Shown: positions 12,708 to 22,600 of the stretch, one piece after another
Numbering within the stretch: the stretch's first letter is position 1
How the letters are laid out: each line of letters opens with the position of its first letter
From: Prinia subflava
Taxonomy: Eukaryota > Chordata > Aves > Passeriformes > Cisticolidae
DNA: 64,000 bases
NCBI RefSeq assembly: GCF_021018805.1
Contig: NC_086258.1
Location: forward strand, 10,753,759 to 10,817,758
Reading direction: 5' to 3'
Translations under genes and position numbers: made by a program
Notes under the pieces: model-generated
Seen by the model: only the letters and a program-made list of their open reading frames with translations
Told to the model about the DNA's origin: nothing
Database searches by the model: none

Positions 12708-14025
12708 TCCCCTTCCTTCCCTTCCTTCCTTCCTTTCCTTCCTTCCTTCCTTCCTTCCTTCCTTCCTTCCTTCCTTCCTTCCTTCCTTCCTTCCTTCCTT
12801 CCTTCCTTCCTTCCTTCCTTCCTTCCTTCCTTCCTTCCTTCCTTCCTTCCCTTCCTTCCTTCCTTCCTTCCTCCTTCCTTCCTTCCTTCCTTCTTCCTTC
12901 CTTCCTTCCTTCCTTCCTTCCCTTCCCTTCCTCTTCCTTCCTTCCTTCCTTCCTTCTCCTTCCTTCCTTCCTTTCCTTCCTTCCTTCCCTTCCTTTCCTT
13001 CCTTCCTTCCTTCCTCCTTCCTTCCTTCCTCCTTCCTCTCCTTCCTTCCTTCCTTCCTTCCTTCTCCTCCTTCCTTCCCTTCCATCCTTCCTCTCCTTCC
13101 TTCCTTCCTTCCTTCCTCCTTCCTTCCTCTCCTTCCTTTCCTTCCTTCCTCCTTCCTTCCTTCCTTCCTTCCTTCCTTCCTTCCTTCCTTCCTCCTTCCT
13201 TCCTTCCTTTCCTTCCTTCCTTCTTCCTTCCTTCCTTCCTTCCTTCCTTCCTTCCTTCCTTCCTTTCCTTCCTTCCTTCCTTCCTTCCTTCCTTCCTTCC
13301 TTCCTTCCTTCCTTCCTTCCTTCCTTCCTCCTTCCTTCCTTCTTCCTTCCTTCCTTCCTTCCTTCCCTTCCTTCCTTCCTTCCTCCTTCCTTCCTTCCTT
13401 CCTTCCTTCCTTCCTTCCTTCCTTCCTTCTTCCTTCCTTCCTTCCCCTTCCCTTCCTTCCTTCCTTCTTCCTTCCTTCCTTCCTTCCTTCCTTCCTTCCC
13501 TTCCTTCCTTCCTTCCTTCCTTCCTTCCTTCCTTCCTTCCTTCCTTCCTATCCTTCCTTCCTTCCTTCCTTCCTTCCTTCCTTCCTTCCTTCCTTCCTTC
13601 CTTCCTTCCTTCTTCCTTCTCCCTTCCTTCCTTCCTTCCTCCTTCCTTCCTTCCTTCTTCCTTCCTTCCTTCCTTCCTTCCTTCCTTCCTTCCTCTCCTT
13701 CCTTCCTTCCTTCCTGCCTTCCTTCCTTCCTGCCTTCCTTCCTTCCTGCCTTCCTTCCTTCCTGCCTTCCTTCCTTCCGCCTTCCTTTCCTTCCTGCCTT
13801 CCTTCCTGCCTTCCTGCCTTCCTGCCTTCCTGCCTCTGCCTTCCTGCCTTCCTGCCTGCCTTCCTTCCTGCCTGCCTTCCTGCCTTCCTGCCTTCCTTCC
13901 TGCCTTCCTTCCTGCCTTCCTTCCTGCCTTCCTTCCTGCCTTCCTTCCTGCCTTCCTTCCTAGCCTTCCTTCCTGCCTTCCTTCCTGCCTTCCTGCCTTC
14001 CTTCCTCCTTTCCTTCCTTCCCCCT
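12708..14025. repeat. 1.3 kb TTCC tetranucleotide tract with TTCCTGCC-type right end
   Basis: A very long imperfect CCTT/TTCC array. The plus strand is pure pyrimidine from 12708 to 13083 and, after a single A at 13084, again from 13085 to 13549; another A lies at 13550. Slippage shifts (TTTCC, CTCC, TTCTTCC) occur throughout. From 13716 onward G appears regularly, giving TTCCTGCC and CTTCCTGCCTTC units to about 13996. The stop-free frames of about 500 codons (Phe-Leu-Pro-Ser repeats on plus, Lys-Glu-Gly-Arg on minus) are artefacts of the repeat. Confidence 0.98.
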
Positions 14026-14027
14026 CT

Positions 14028-14935
14028 CAAAAATAGTATTTAATCTTAAATAAAAAAATATTTACTGAAATTATATTTTGAATAGTGTATCTCTTTGCAA
14101 AAATGCCATTTTTGGTCCTAAAAAGTGAAGCCTGAAGGGAGAAGTCTGAAAGACCAAGCAGTGTTGCTGACAAATCTTCAGAGAGACAGTCTGTTCATTG
14201 GGTCAGGATGTGCCCAAAAATAACTTCACCTTTAACAACTAGTCAGCTAGTAAATAAAAGAGAGTTTAGCCTTTGTCTTGATCATCAGGACCATGACAGT
14301 TTTGGTTCAGAGAGAATGATTTTCTGGATAAATCCAGAAGATTGAAAAAAGAAAAAAAAAAAAAAAAGAATGAAGGATCACATTGCCGACTGGTAGACAG
14401 GAGATGTGGTGGGGGAAGAAACCCAGATGAATTGTGTTGTCTAAACAATTTGTTATGAATTATCCAGTCAACTGTAAATGAAAACATATGGGCAAAAATC
14501 ACAAGAAACTCCTCCAGTGTTTTAAAATGTGAGTGATGCTGATATTGACTGGGGGCTCTGTGTATTGGGGTTGCAAGAGGGGACACTGAAAAGACCTGAG
14601 GGGACCCAATTTCCAAAAGGGAAATGGAGGAGTTCTCAGCATTCCAGCGAAAGCAAAGCACTGCTTTCATTGTATAGGAGGTTTAGAAATGGCTTTTTTT
14701 GTTCTGATTTTGAGAAAAAGCATGGGAACCATCAGAATTTTCCCCAAGAAGAGGACTCCAAGCCCTGCCAACAGGCAGCCTCTCTTGGGCGGGCTTTGCC
14801 TGGCGCTCAGGGAGGCCGGGGCCCTGCAGCCCTCCTGCAGCACCGAGGGGCCCGTGCTGAGCCCCCTCCTCTCCCCCCGGGGCCTCCTCAGGGCTGGGAC
14901 GCCTCTCCTCACCATGGAGCAGTGGGGACAGAGCT
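14028..14935. other. Gene-free unique sequence with an A-rich tract
   Basis: Starts AT-rich, includes an A-rich run at about 14345-14367 that could be an old poly(A) tail or simple slippage, then becomes GC-rich toward the pentamer array. No element body is recognised next to the A tract. No gene seen; frames spanning 14529-15194 owe their length to the following array. Confidence 0.45.
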
Positions 14936-15062
14936 GCGCACGCCACGCCACGCCACGCCCGCCACGCCACGCCACGCCACGCCACGCCACGCCACGCACG
15001 CCACGCCACGCCACGCCACGCCACGCCACGCCATCCATGCCCATGCCATGCCATGCCATGCC
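14936..15062. repeat. (CCACG)n pentanucleotide array with CCATG tail
   Basis: About 19 pentamers of CCACG with occasional single-unit disruptions (CCCG at about 14959, CACG at about 14997) run to about 15031. They are followed by a short junction and about 5 units of CCATG. Every CCACG unit carries one CpG. The CCATG units differ by a C-to-T change exactly at that CpG. Confidence 0.96.
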
Positions 15063-16552
15063 AGCACTTCTGCCAGCCGCGACCCCTCTGCCCTCATTAA
15101 TACCCGCACAAAATTAAGTGACAGCCATGCAAATGCAGCGCGGGCGTGGGGAGTGCTGCTGCCTGCAGAACAGCCCTCACTCTCCTCCAGGTAATTAATT
15201 GCCCTGTAAAGTGCTCTCAGATACACTGGATGAAAAATGCTGTATAAAAGGGACTGATACAATAGAGCTGTTGGTACTTAAACTGGTAAAAGCCAAGATA
15301 GGATGACTGAGGGAAATACATTTTTAGTGACTCTTTAAATTAGAAAGGTGCATCAAGAGAAACTTGGGCAATTCATTGCCCCTGACTGCTGCCATGCTGT
15401 GTTTAAGGTACACACATAGGCAGGCCAGAATCACAATCTCCATATGAAACAGTTATTTATAACTACAGACAGGAGGAATTATGTGAAATAAACATAATTT
15501 ATAGTTATTCCAGGAAAAGCCATCAAAATGAAAACTAATAAGGATTTCTTTCAGCTAAAAAGATGTCAATTTGTTAAAAACCAATGGCCAATGTTAGTGC
15601 AGATGACAGAATTATTAATATATTGCAAACAATGTACATGTTTTTACACAGTCCACTTCTCTGGGCATGGGGATGCAGTAGAGAATCCAAGGGCTGTATT
15701 CATTCAGACACTTTTTTCTTCTTTAAATTTGCAACTCTCATTTTTTACAGCAAACACTAAAAGCATCCCCAAAGTCCTGACAGGCATGAACTGCTCACAG
15801 GGGCTGGAACAGAGGTGACAAGTGGGGCAGCACCAGGAAGCCGAGAGCTGTCAGAGCCTCCCCGGCAGCAGGGACTGGGAGCTCGGGTGACTCATTCTCT
15901 TTTCTCCTCCGTAGTTCCCCAGAATGCTGCAGGGAGGCGGTGACATCCTCTGCATCGCTGCTCAGAACGTGCCGGCAAAGGCTTCCCAGAGCATTTCACC
16001 TGCGGCTTTTGCAGTTCGAGGGCTCCCACCTGTGTTTCGTAGAATTTTGTGTTGACAAAAAATTGGAGAGAGCAGCCGCAAATTCAAAAGATAAATGAGT
16101 GAAGAGAGACTCCTGATCAGCACCACGTTTCTCCTGAGGCACAGGAGAGGCCAGGCTCTTGAGGGGCAGAGGCACGCGTGGCGCAGGGAAGCTCCCGCCG
16201 GCTGCCCGGCGCTGGCAGTAACGGGCTGGCCGAGCTCCAGGGCTCCTCTGGACACGCTCCCTCTGTGACTCCTGGAAGTCCAGCAGTGCTCCCATGGTCA
16301 TGGTGCTCCCTGGGAGCAGCAGGGAAGATCCCCATGCCCACAGCAGTCGGGCCACCTGGGCAGAGGGCTCTGGTTCCAGCCCACGCCAGGGTCCCTTTCT
16401 GCAGCCTGGCAAGGCTGGCTGAGTGGGAAGCAGACAAACCCAGCTGGGATAGCCCCGTTCAACAAGACGGACCCCAAAAGACTCAGACTTTAGCCCTGAT
16501 TTGGGATCTGTTCTCACACTGTTGGGTCTTTGTCACTCGATGCTGCTGCTGA
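15063..16552. other. Gene-free sequence with two candidate regulatory stretches
   Basis: AT-rich sequence around 15090-15560 includes CCTCATTAATACCC, an octamer-like ATGCAAATG at 15127 and GTAATTAATTGCCC. A second stretch, about 15880-16130, keeps several CpGs among AT-rich words (GGTGACTCATTC, GAGCAGCCGCAAATTC). Frames on both strands at 15996-16552 are GC-driven and have no domain. Regulatory reading is inference only. Confidence 0.3.
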
Positions 16553-16935
16553 AGGTATCCCCTCGGATCCCATGTGAGCACCGTGCCTGGCTTATCTGAT
16601 GCTGCTCTCAGTCGGTTCAAATCTTATTTATCAAATAGACAGCATTTTGTTTCGATGGGTGATTTTTCATCTTCCATTAGTGAAGTTGTTTCCAAGGTTC
16701 CCCAGGGCTCTATATTGGGCCCGTTGTTATTTTGTGTTTATATGCTGCCACTGGGTTATATTATTCATCAGCGTGGAGTAGCTTTCCATTTCTATGCAGA
16801 TGATTCTCAAATTTATTTGTCTGCTAACCCTCATGCTGTCTCAGCTGTCTCCACACTATCAGCCTGTCTCTCTGACATCACAAGATAGATGTGGCAAAAC
16901 TTTTTGCTGTTAAATTCAGACAGAAGAGGTGAGGC
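16553..16935 (+). mobile_element. L2-like non-LTR retrotransposon reverse-transcriptase fragment
   Basis: The frame is open from 16553 to 16885, then has a single TAG (16886-16888), then continues in the same frame with recognisable residues to about 16921. Counting residue 1 at 16574, the plain RT landmarks are SYLSNR (about 17-22), VPQGS at residues 42-46 (16697-16711), LGPLLF right after it, a PLG...H-RGV-FHFYADD stretch with YADD at residues 74-77 (16793-16804), and after the stop NFLLLNSD. This order and spacing fit RT domains 3-6 of the L2 branch of the CR1/L2 group; avian CR1 proteins differ in these stretches as I know them. The YADD aspartates needed for catalysis are intact. It is 5' and 3' truncated (a full element ORF2 is roughly 900 residues or more), lacks the endonuclease, and cannot work on its own. 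Sequence after about 16935 is no longer recognisable. An alternative is another CR1/L2-group family. Confidence 0.75.
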
Positions 16936-18690
16936 CTGCCTCGATGCCAGCATTTTATTTCCTGGGATGACATTTCCAATACGATCACTTCCAGGATCTC
17001 ATCACCGTGCTGCCCCTCGTGCGCTCCGGCTTTACCTCGCTGCTCCCTCCATGATTTGTGACCCTGGCTCAGCACTCACCTCTGTCTGCAGCGGGATTTG
17101 TGGCTGCTCTTGGCATTGCTGTTCTGATGCAGATTAAGGCAGCGGGCTGGGGACCAACCTCCCCAGCTCTCACTCGCTGGCACCCCCCACAAAGACCTTT
17201 GTTTGTTCCTGCCTGCTGGCAGAGGGGATGTCCCATCTCACAGAGCCACGTGGGCACTCGGCACACTGATGTCAGCAAAGTGGAGAGGTTCACACGTTTC
17301 TCAGAATCTTTCTAAGTTTTTTAATGTTTACAATTCAGTGGGATTTATAAAACATAACAGCAGATAATACGAGTCTCACATAGCACCATGCATGGCCTTG
17401 CTGCTTGCAGGGATTCTTTGGTAAAAGACAATGAACACTCCTGAAGTGCTGCTGAGGAGTGGGGCCAGACCCCTCTGTGGGGACCCAGCATCTCCTCTGG
17501 GACCCTGTCTGGGTTTGTTCCTCTCCGTGGCAGCGTGGTGTACTGCATGGCACAGCTCTGCCAGCATCCAGGGCCCCTGAGCTCATCCTTCTCTGAGTGA
17601 TCCTCCCAGGCAGCCCAGGCTCCCCTCCCCAGTGTGCTGCCCGCAACTTTAAAATCCTTCAAAAACAGTCAATTTGTTCCTATAAGGATGAACCAACTAG
17701 TACTCACAAAGACATCAAATAAATCTACTTCATACATTATTTGTTAACTTCATCAAATAAAGTACAATTTTATGGCTTAAATGTCAATCTCCACAGCTCA
17801 TTGAGTTCTTTAAAACAGCAGAGACTTGTCTGTTTACAGAAGCAAAAATTAGGCAGGCGACTTTCAGCTGGTGCAGGGATCCCATTGGCTCATGTACAAG
17901 GAAGAATCATAAAATGCATTTGATGTGGAGACTGTGCAATTTGACAAAGACAATTTGATTTGTCCATGGCTTTTAAAATATTCATCCCACTTTGATGGAC
18001 TATAGTTTTATAAATATGGATTACCATTAACTGGCACAGGCGGTCTCTGCCTACAGAGTGTTCCGTGAAGCTTGTTGGGAATGAAGGCCTCCAATAAAAA
18101 AAATCATTATCTCTGCCTAAAAACACTAATCAGTAACATTTGGTTCATTTGCAGCTCAGAGGTCAGTAATTCACTTTAACTGCTTCTGTGTTTGCAGTGT
18201 TTGGGAGGAAAAAGAGTTCCCAGTTTTACTGCTCAGATGTAGAACTGGCTGCTGCCAAAGGGGAACTGCTGAGGCAGGTCAAGAGGACATGTGCAAAATT
18301 TAACTGCTGCTTCTGTCAGACAACTAAATAGCTTCTTTTTTTTTTTTAAGAAAAGGAAAAATTAAGAAGTTCATAATAAAAGAAAAAATAAATTTTGAAT
18401 CCAGGAAAAATAATTATAAGATTTGAGAAGGCTTTTGTTGGCTTCAGATCCAAACTGAGGTCTGAGAGACCGGGTTAGGAGCACATTAGGCACTTCTTCA
18501 GACCCATAACAAGCTGGTTCTTAGAGCCAAGAACTCTGTCTATAGCATGTCCATAGAGCCAAACACCCACAGCAGAGGTGGTGAGTGCAGTGTGCAGTCC
18601 AGGGATCTAAATGAGCAAAAAGCTTTGAGTTTCTAACAGCAATTCAACAGTAATTCAACTTGTGAAGTAGATTCAACTTCCAGCCCAAAA
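16936..18690. other. Gene-free unique sequence
   Basis: May contain the decayed remainder of the L2-like element up to about 17100 but nothing alignable by eye. AT-rich blocks at 17655-18130 contain words like GGATTACCATTAACTGG. No gene or known repeat recognised. Confidence 0.4.
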
Positions 18691-19330
18691 GTTTATTCAA
18701 GTTAAGAAAACACATCCTTAGATTAAAAAGAGTATTGCACCACTGTCAATTTTCAGACGTTGCCATCAGGAAAAAAAAATTACATTTCAGGCTGACGAGC
18801 GACTAATCAAGGCAAGTGAAACGGTGCTGCAATAAATTACTCCGCAGCGAAATAAACCACACAAACAGACCGATGATAATAAATGTAAATTATTTCTCTG
18901 AAGAAATTTTCTTGGTATATGAGTAATACGAACCATCAGGAAGGAGTCTTCCTTAACATTAATTACAGAAAATGACAAGTGAGCTGATGACTGCGAAGGC
19001 TCATTATCTGAGAACATATTCACAACTTTGCAATTTGCGCGAGATGTACTCGGGCTAAATTAATCTCCCTTCTTTGCATGAGCCTCTTCTAATTTTCATG
19101 TTATTAACAGGTTTGCAGTATCACTCAGTGCTTGTCACTCTAATCAGGTTTCGGCATGTTCGCAAAAGCGAAGTGTCATTTATAAGGATAAGCCCTCATA
19201 ATGGCGCTCTCTTTCATGTGGAGAATTCTACAAGGTTGCTTTTAATAAGGTCCTTTAATCATCTCCCTTTGCTCAACTTTTGGCCCCTCTGTTTTTTCAT
19301 GAAGAGTCATTAAAAGACTTTGAAGTTCAT
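18691..19330. promoter_or_regulatory. Candidate conserved non-coding element (best composition match)
   Basis: About 600 bp of AT-rich DNA that keeps isolated CpGs (CTGACGAGCGACTAATC, TTTGCGCGAGATGTACTCG, GTTCGCAAAAGCGAAG) together with many homeodomain-like cores (CATTAATTACAG, GGCTAAATTAATC, TTATTAACAGG). This texture is typical of deeply conserved developmental enhancers in vertebrates. No open frame longer than about 80 codons. Function and conservation are inferred, not shown. Confidence 0.35.
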
Positions 19331-19394
19331 CAAGGATGAAAAATTCATGACATTGTGGCAGGAAGAAGGCCAGGGGATGAAGGGACACGCTGGG

Positions 19395-20235
19395 CAGGGG
19401 ATGGGCACAGGCGCGGACGGGCGCTCCCGGGCTCTGCCGGGCATCCCCGCGGTGGAGCCGCTGCCGGGCCCGCCCGGGCGCTGTCCTGTTCCAAAGCACC
19501 GGGCTGCAGAGCCGGCAGGACAGAGGGGTGCCCGGCAGGACAGAGGGGTGCCCGGCAGGGCCGAGGGGTGCCCGGCAGGACAGAGGAGTGCCCGGCAGGA
19601 CAGAGGAGTGCCTGGCAGGGCTGAGGGGTGCCCGGCAGGACAGAGGGGTGCCCGGCAGGACCGAGGGGTGCCCGGCAGGACAGAGGAGTGCCCGGCAGGA
19701 CAGAGGGGTGCCCGGCAGGGCCGAGGGGTGCCCGGCAGGACAGAGGGGTGCCCGGCAGGACCGAGGGGTGCCCGGCAGGACAGAGGAGTGCCCGGCAGGG
19801 CCGAGGGGTGCCTGGCAGGGCTGAGGGGTGCCCGGCAGGGCCGAGGGGTGCCCGGCAGGACAGAGGGGTGCCCGCCCGGCCGAGGGGTGCCCGGCAGGAC
19901 CGAGGGGTGCCCGCCCGGCCGAGGGGTGCCCGGCAGGACCGAGGGGTGCCCGGCCGGCAGCGGCAGCTGCTCCTCCCCGCAGCCGCCAGCGGCTCTCCCG
20001 GCGCTCCCCGGCCAAGCACGGCTCGGGAGCGCTGCCACTGACGAGTGTCGCTGTCCCTCCCCTTCCTGCCGCAGCCCGGGGTGCGCTCGGGGGTGGCACC
20101 GTGGCTGTGACGCCTGGGCTGCCCCGTGGGGACACCGGGGTGTCCCGGTGCCGCGGGCACAGCGCGGCACGGCCGGTCCCGGGGCGGGTCGATTCGGCCG
20201 CCGGCAGCAGCCGGGGGGACAGCGGAGCTTTAGAG
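19395..20235. promoter_or_regulatory. CpG-rich block containing a minisatellite
   Basis: High CpG density on both sides of the 20 bp array, for example CGGGCGCTCCCGGGC near 19420 and GGTGCCGCGGGCACAGCGCGG near 20148. It could be a CpG island, or CpG-rich only because of the repeat. No transcription start signal or first exon is recognisable. Stop-free frames of about 300 codons on both strands are artefacts of the repeat. Confidence 0.4.
19512..19957. repeat. 20 bp GC-rich minisatellite, about 22 units
   Basis: Unit CGGCAGGACAGAGGGGTGCC repeated head to tail. Variants carry GGGCCGAGG or GACCGAGG instead of GACAGAGG, and GAGGAGTG instead of GAGGGGTG. Three late units contain an altered CCGCCCGGCCGAGG form. 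The unit is not a multiple of 3, so all frames read the same 20-residue cycle in turn and remain open on both strands. Its reverse complement contains GGGCACCCCT. Confidence 0.96.
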
Positions 20236-20250
20236 AGCAGCGTTAATCAG

Positions 20251-20960
20251 AGGCGACATTCCTCGGGGTCTGCGGCATGGCTGGGCTCCTCCAGGTTAAC
20301 CTTATTCTTCTTCTGTGATTTGATAACACTGGACTGGTGTTTATGCTGGAGCATTTGAACACAATGGAAGGAGGGGGAGAACTTTATTAAATTTTTGAAA
20401 TTCATTTAAGCGGGGCCAGCATAATGAATTGCCAGATCTTGTGTGCACATTGTCCCCGGAAGCAACAATAATTTAGGTGGACATAAACCAATATGTAGAT
20501 TAAAAATGTTTAAGCCAAGTGTCGTAAAATATATAAAAACATAAGGCAGAATTAACATATCAAAGTTTAGCATTATAAGTAATGACGGGTCAGATATAAG
20601 GTTATGTCTGCAAAATTGCATTTCAATATAATAAATCCATTCAAACTCTGTCCAGAGACATAAATTGAATCTATAGACAAAGCAACTGCAATCCATTGAA
20701 TGCTATGAAGTATTCAAGTGAAAACAATGCATTTAGGAAAGGAAATTGAGTGTATTTTAAATATACAGGTGCTTGGAACTTCCATATCGCTTTATGCTCC
20801 TGCAGATTTGTATACACTGCATACACAGCCTACTTTTGACAAAGTCCTCAAAATGATGAATTTCTGATGGAATACTTGATATTGCAGCAGATCTGTTATG
20901 CACCGCTTATCCTGTAACACAAACCATTAATAACAATCACGCTCCCGCTGCACTGAGCTC
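20251..20960. promoter_or_regulatory. Candidate conserved non-coding element
   Basis: AT-rich unique block immediately right of the CpG-rich block, with words such as CAATAATTTAGGTGG, AAGTTTAGCATTATAAG and CCATTAATAACAATC. No coding potential. Regulatory status inferred from composition and position only. Confidence 0.25.
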
Positions 20961-22600
20961 TCTTGTTAAGATTTCAAAGCTTCTGCAACTCTGCATGTCC
21001 CGCAAGGATGTGGCTGCGGCCGGGTGAGAGCTGGCCCAGCCCTGGGCACCCCATCCCTGGCAGCTGCTTGGCTCTGTGGGCAGCCAGGGGCTCCCAGCTC
21101 TGCACCCCAGCACCTCCATCCTCCGCTCTGCCCCACTCCTGCTGAGTGGCGTTTTTCCCCCACACACCAACCTGTCCCGTGGGCAGATGCTCCCGCCCAC
21201 GGTGCCAGGGCTGGGGCGAGGGTGCTGATGAGAGCAGCAATCCCTGGTGCTTTATCAATATTTGATAGGCACAGCCCTTCCCAGGCATCGTTGACCTGTG
21301 CTGGCACTAATGCCATGCTGTGAGGGGTGAGCTGGGCAGCAGGACAGAGGTGGGACCCTCCTGCCCCAGCTCCTGCTCCGTGCTGTGGGCAGGGGAAAGG
21401 CTGAACCCACAGCAGCCCTGCCCTGGCACCCACGCCATGGTCCGGCTGAGCACAGGCCACGTGTGTGCCCAAATCCTGGGCACTGTGGAAGCGTGGGGAG
21501 GGAGAGCCCTGCTGGTCTCCCTGCTGGGGACTGCAGAGGCAGGAGGGACCTGTGGCTGCATGTGCCAGGATGCCCACGCTGGCAGGGGCAGGCAGGGAGC
21601 CCTGCTCGCTGCTCCTCGGGGGCAGGAGCAGCCGTGCCTGGGACCCCTGCCCTGGGACCCCTGCCCTGGGACCCCTGCCCTCGGCACGGGCAGGCTCTGG
21701 CAGCAGCCATGGGAGCAGAGATAAAAGGTGCTTTTGGGATCTGGCATGATGGGTGGGGAGCACAGGCTTTAATAGACATGTTCATCTTTCAGCAGTGTGT
21801 TTTGCATGTAATAATGTCAGCACACTTCTCACTCTGGCAGAAATTCCACAGATAATTGGAAAGAAGTAAAAATGAAAACATTAGAATTTGCCATGTCATA
21901 TGTTAACTTTTTATTATTGTATGATGCCAATGGTCCACTGACAGATGCTGTGTTATTAACATTTGATTAAAAATCACTTCAGGTCTAAAGCAGCCTGTTC
22001 AGAAGAGAACATCTTGACAAGCCTGGTGGTTTGTGATTGACAATTAATAACATTCTGTATGTCACAACACAGATAGTGTGACTTATTGGTGCTGGTGTAA
22101 TGCAACACTTTTCATCTGAGCTCTTCAAATTGGTACATAGAAATAGGAGAGAAGGAGCCTAATTCAGCTGACTTTGATTACAAACACACCAGCCAGTGCA
22201 GAGATCTCCATCCCAGAGCAGATCAGCAGTGCTCAACAAGACAGGCCCTCATCCCAGACCTCCACTGCACGGGAAAGGACTTCACATCCCATTTCACCAC
22301 CAAACTTCTGTGCAGGAGCTCACTATTCAAATACATGGTTACAGCAGCTACTTGCAGCAAAAAACTACGTATCTTATTTCACCAAAACTTAGAAGGAAAA
22401 CATTAATTCACTTAGATATTAAAATAATTTGTAACTGGAAAGATGAATGGTCAATCCTTCAATGGTTTGGTCAGGAACTCGTAATTGCACACTACTGCCA
22501 GTGAGGTCTGATGTTCATGTGTTAATAGGGAAATTCATTAAAAACATGTAAATTACATTCTTTGGGTGAGAGTTGGAATGTACCATTTCAATTGTCTCTG
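20961..22600. other. Gene-free sequence, GC-rich then AT-rich
   Basis: A GC-rich part (20961-21720) includes a short direct repeat of about 14 bp (CCTGGGACCCCTGC, 3 copies, about 21637-21680). An AT-rich part (21750-22600) has words like GATTGACAATTAATAAC and GGTGTAATGCAACAC and looks like regulatory-type DNA. Frames crossing the GC-rich part on both strands have no domain. Confidence 0.4.

Noticed and set aside
12513..14043. Open frames of about 490-507 codons with Phe-Leu-Pro-Ser repeats, and Lys/Glu/Gly/Arg frames on the other strand
   Set aside because: They are the TTCC tetranucleotide tract read in frames without stops; no flanking coding signature.
14345..14367. A-rich run as the poly(A) tail of a processed pseudogene
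   Set aside because: No open or gene-like sequence precedes it, and no target-site duplication is visible.
16600..16640. GGTTCAAATC as a tRNA B box
   Set aside because: It lies inside the reverse-transcriptase frame (Phe-Lys-Ser codons) and there is no A box or cloverleaf.
19242..20246. Six long frames (up to 308 codons) on both strands
   Set aside because: The 20 bp unit has no stop in any frame, so all are artefacts of the minisatellite.
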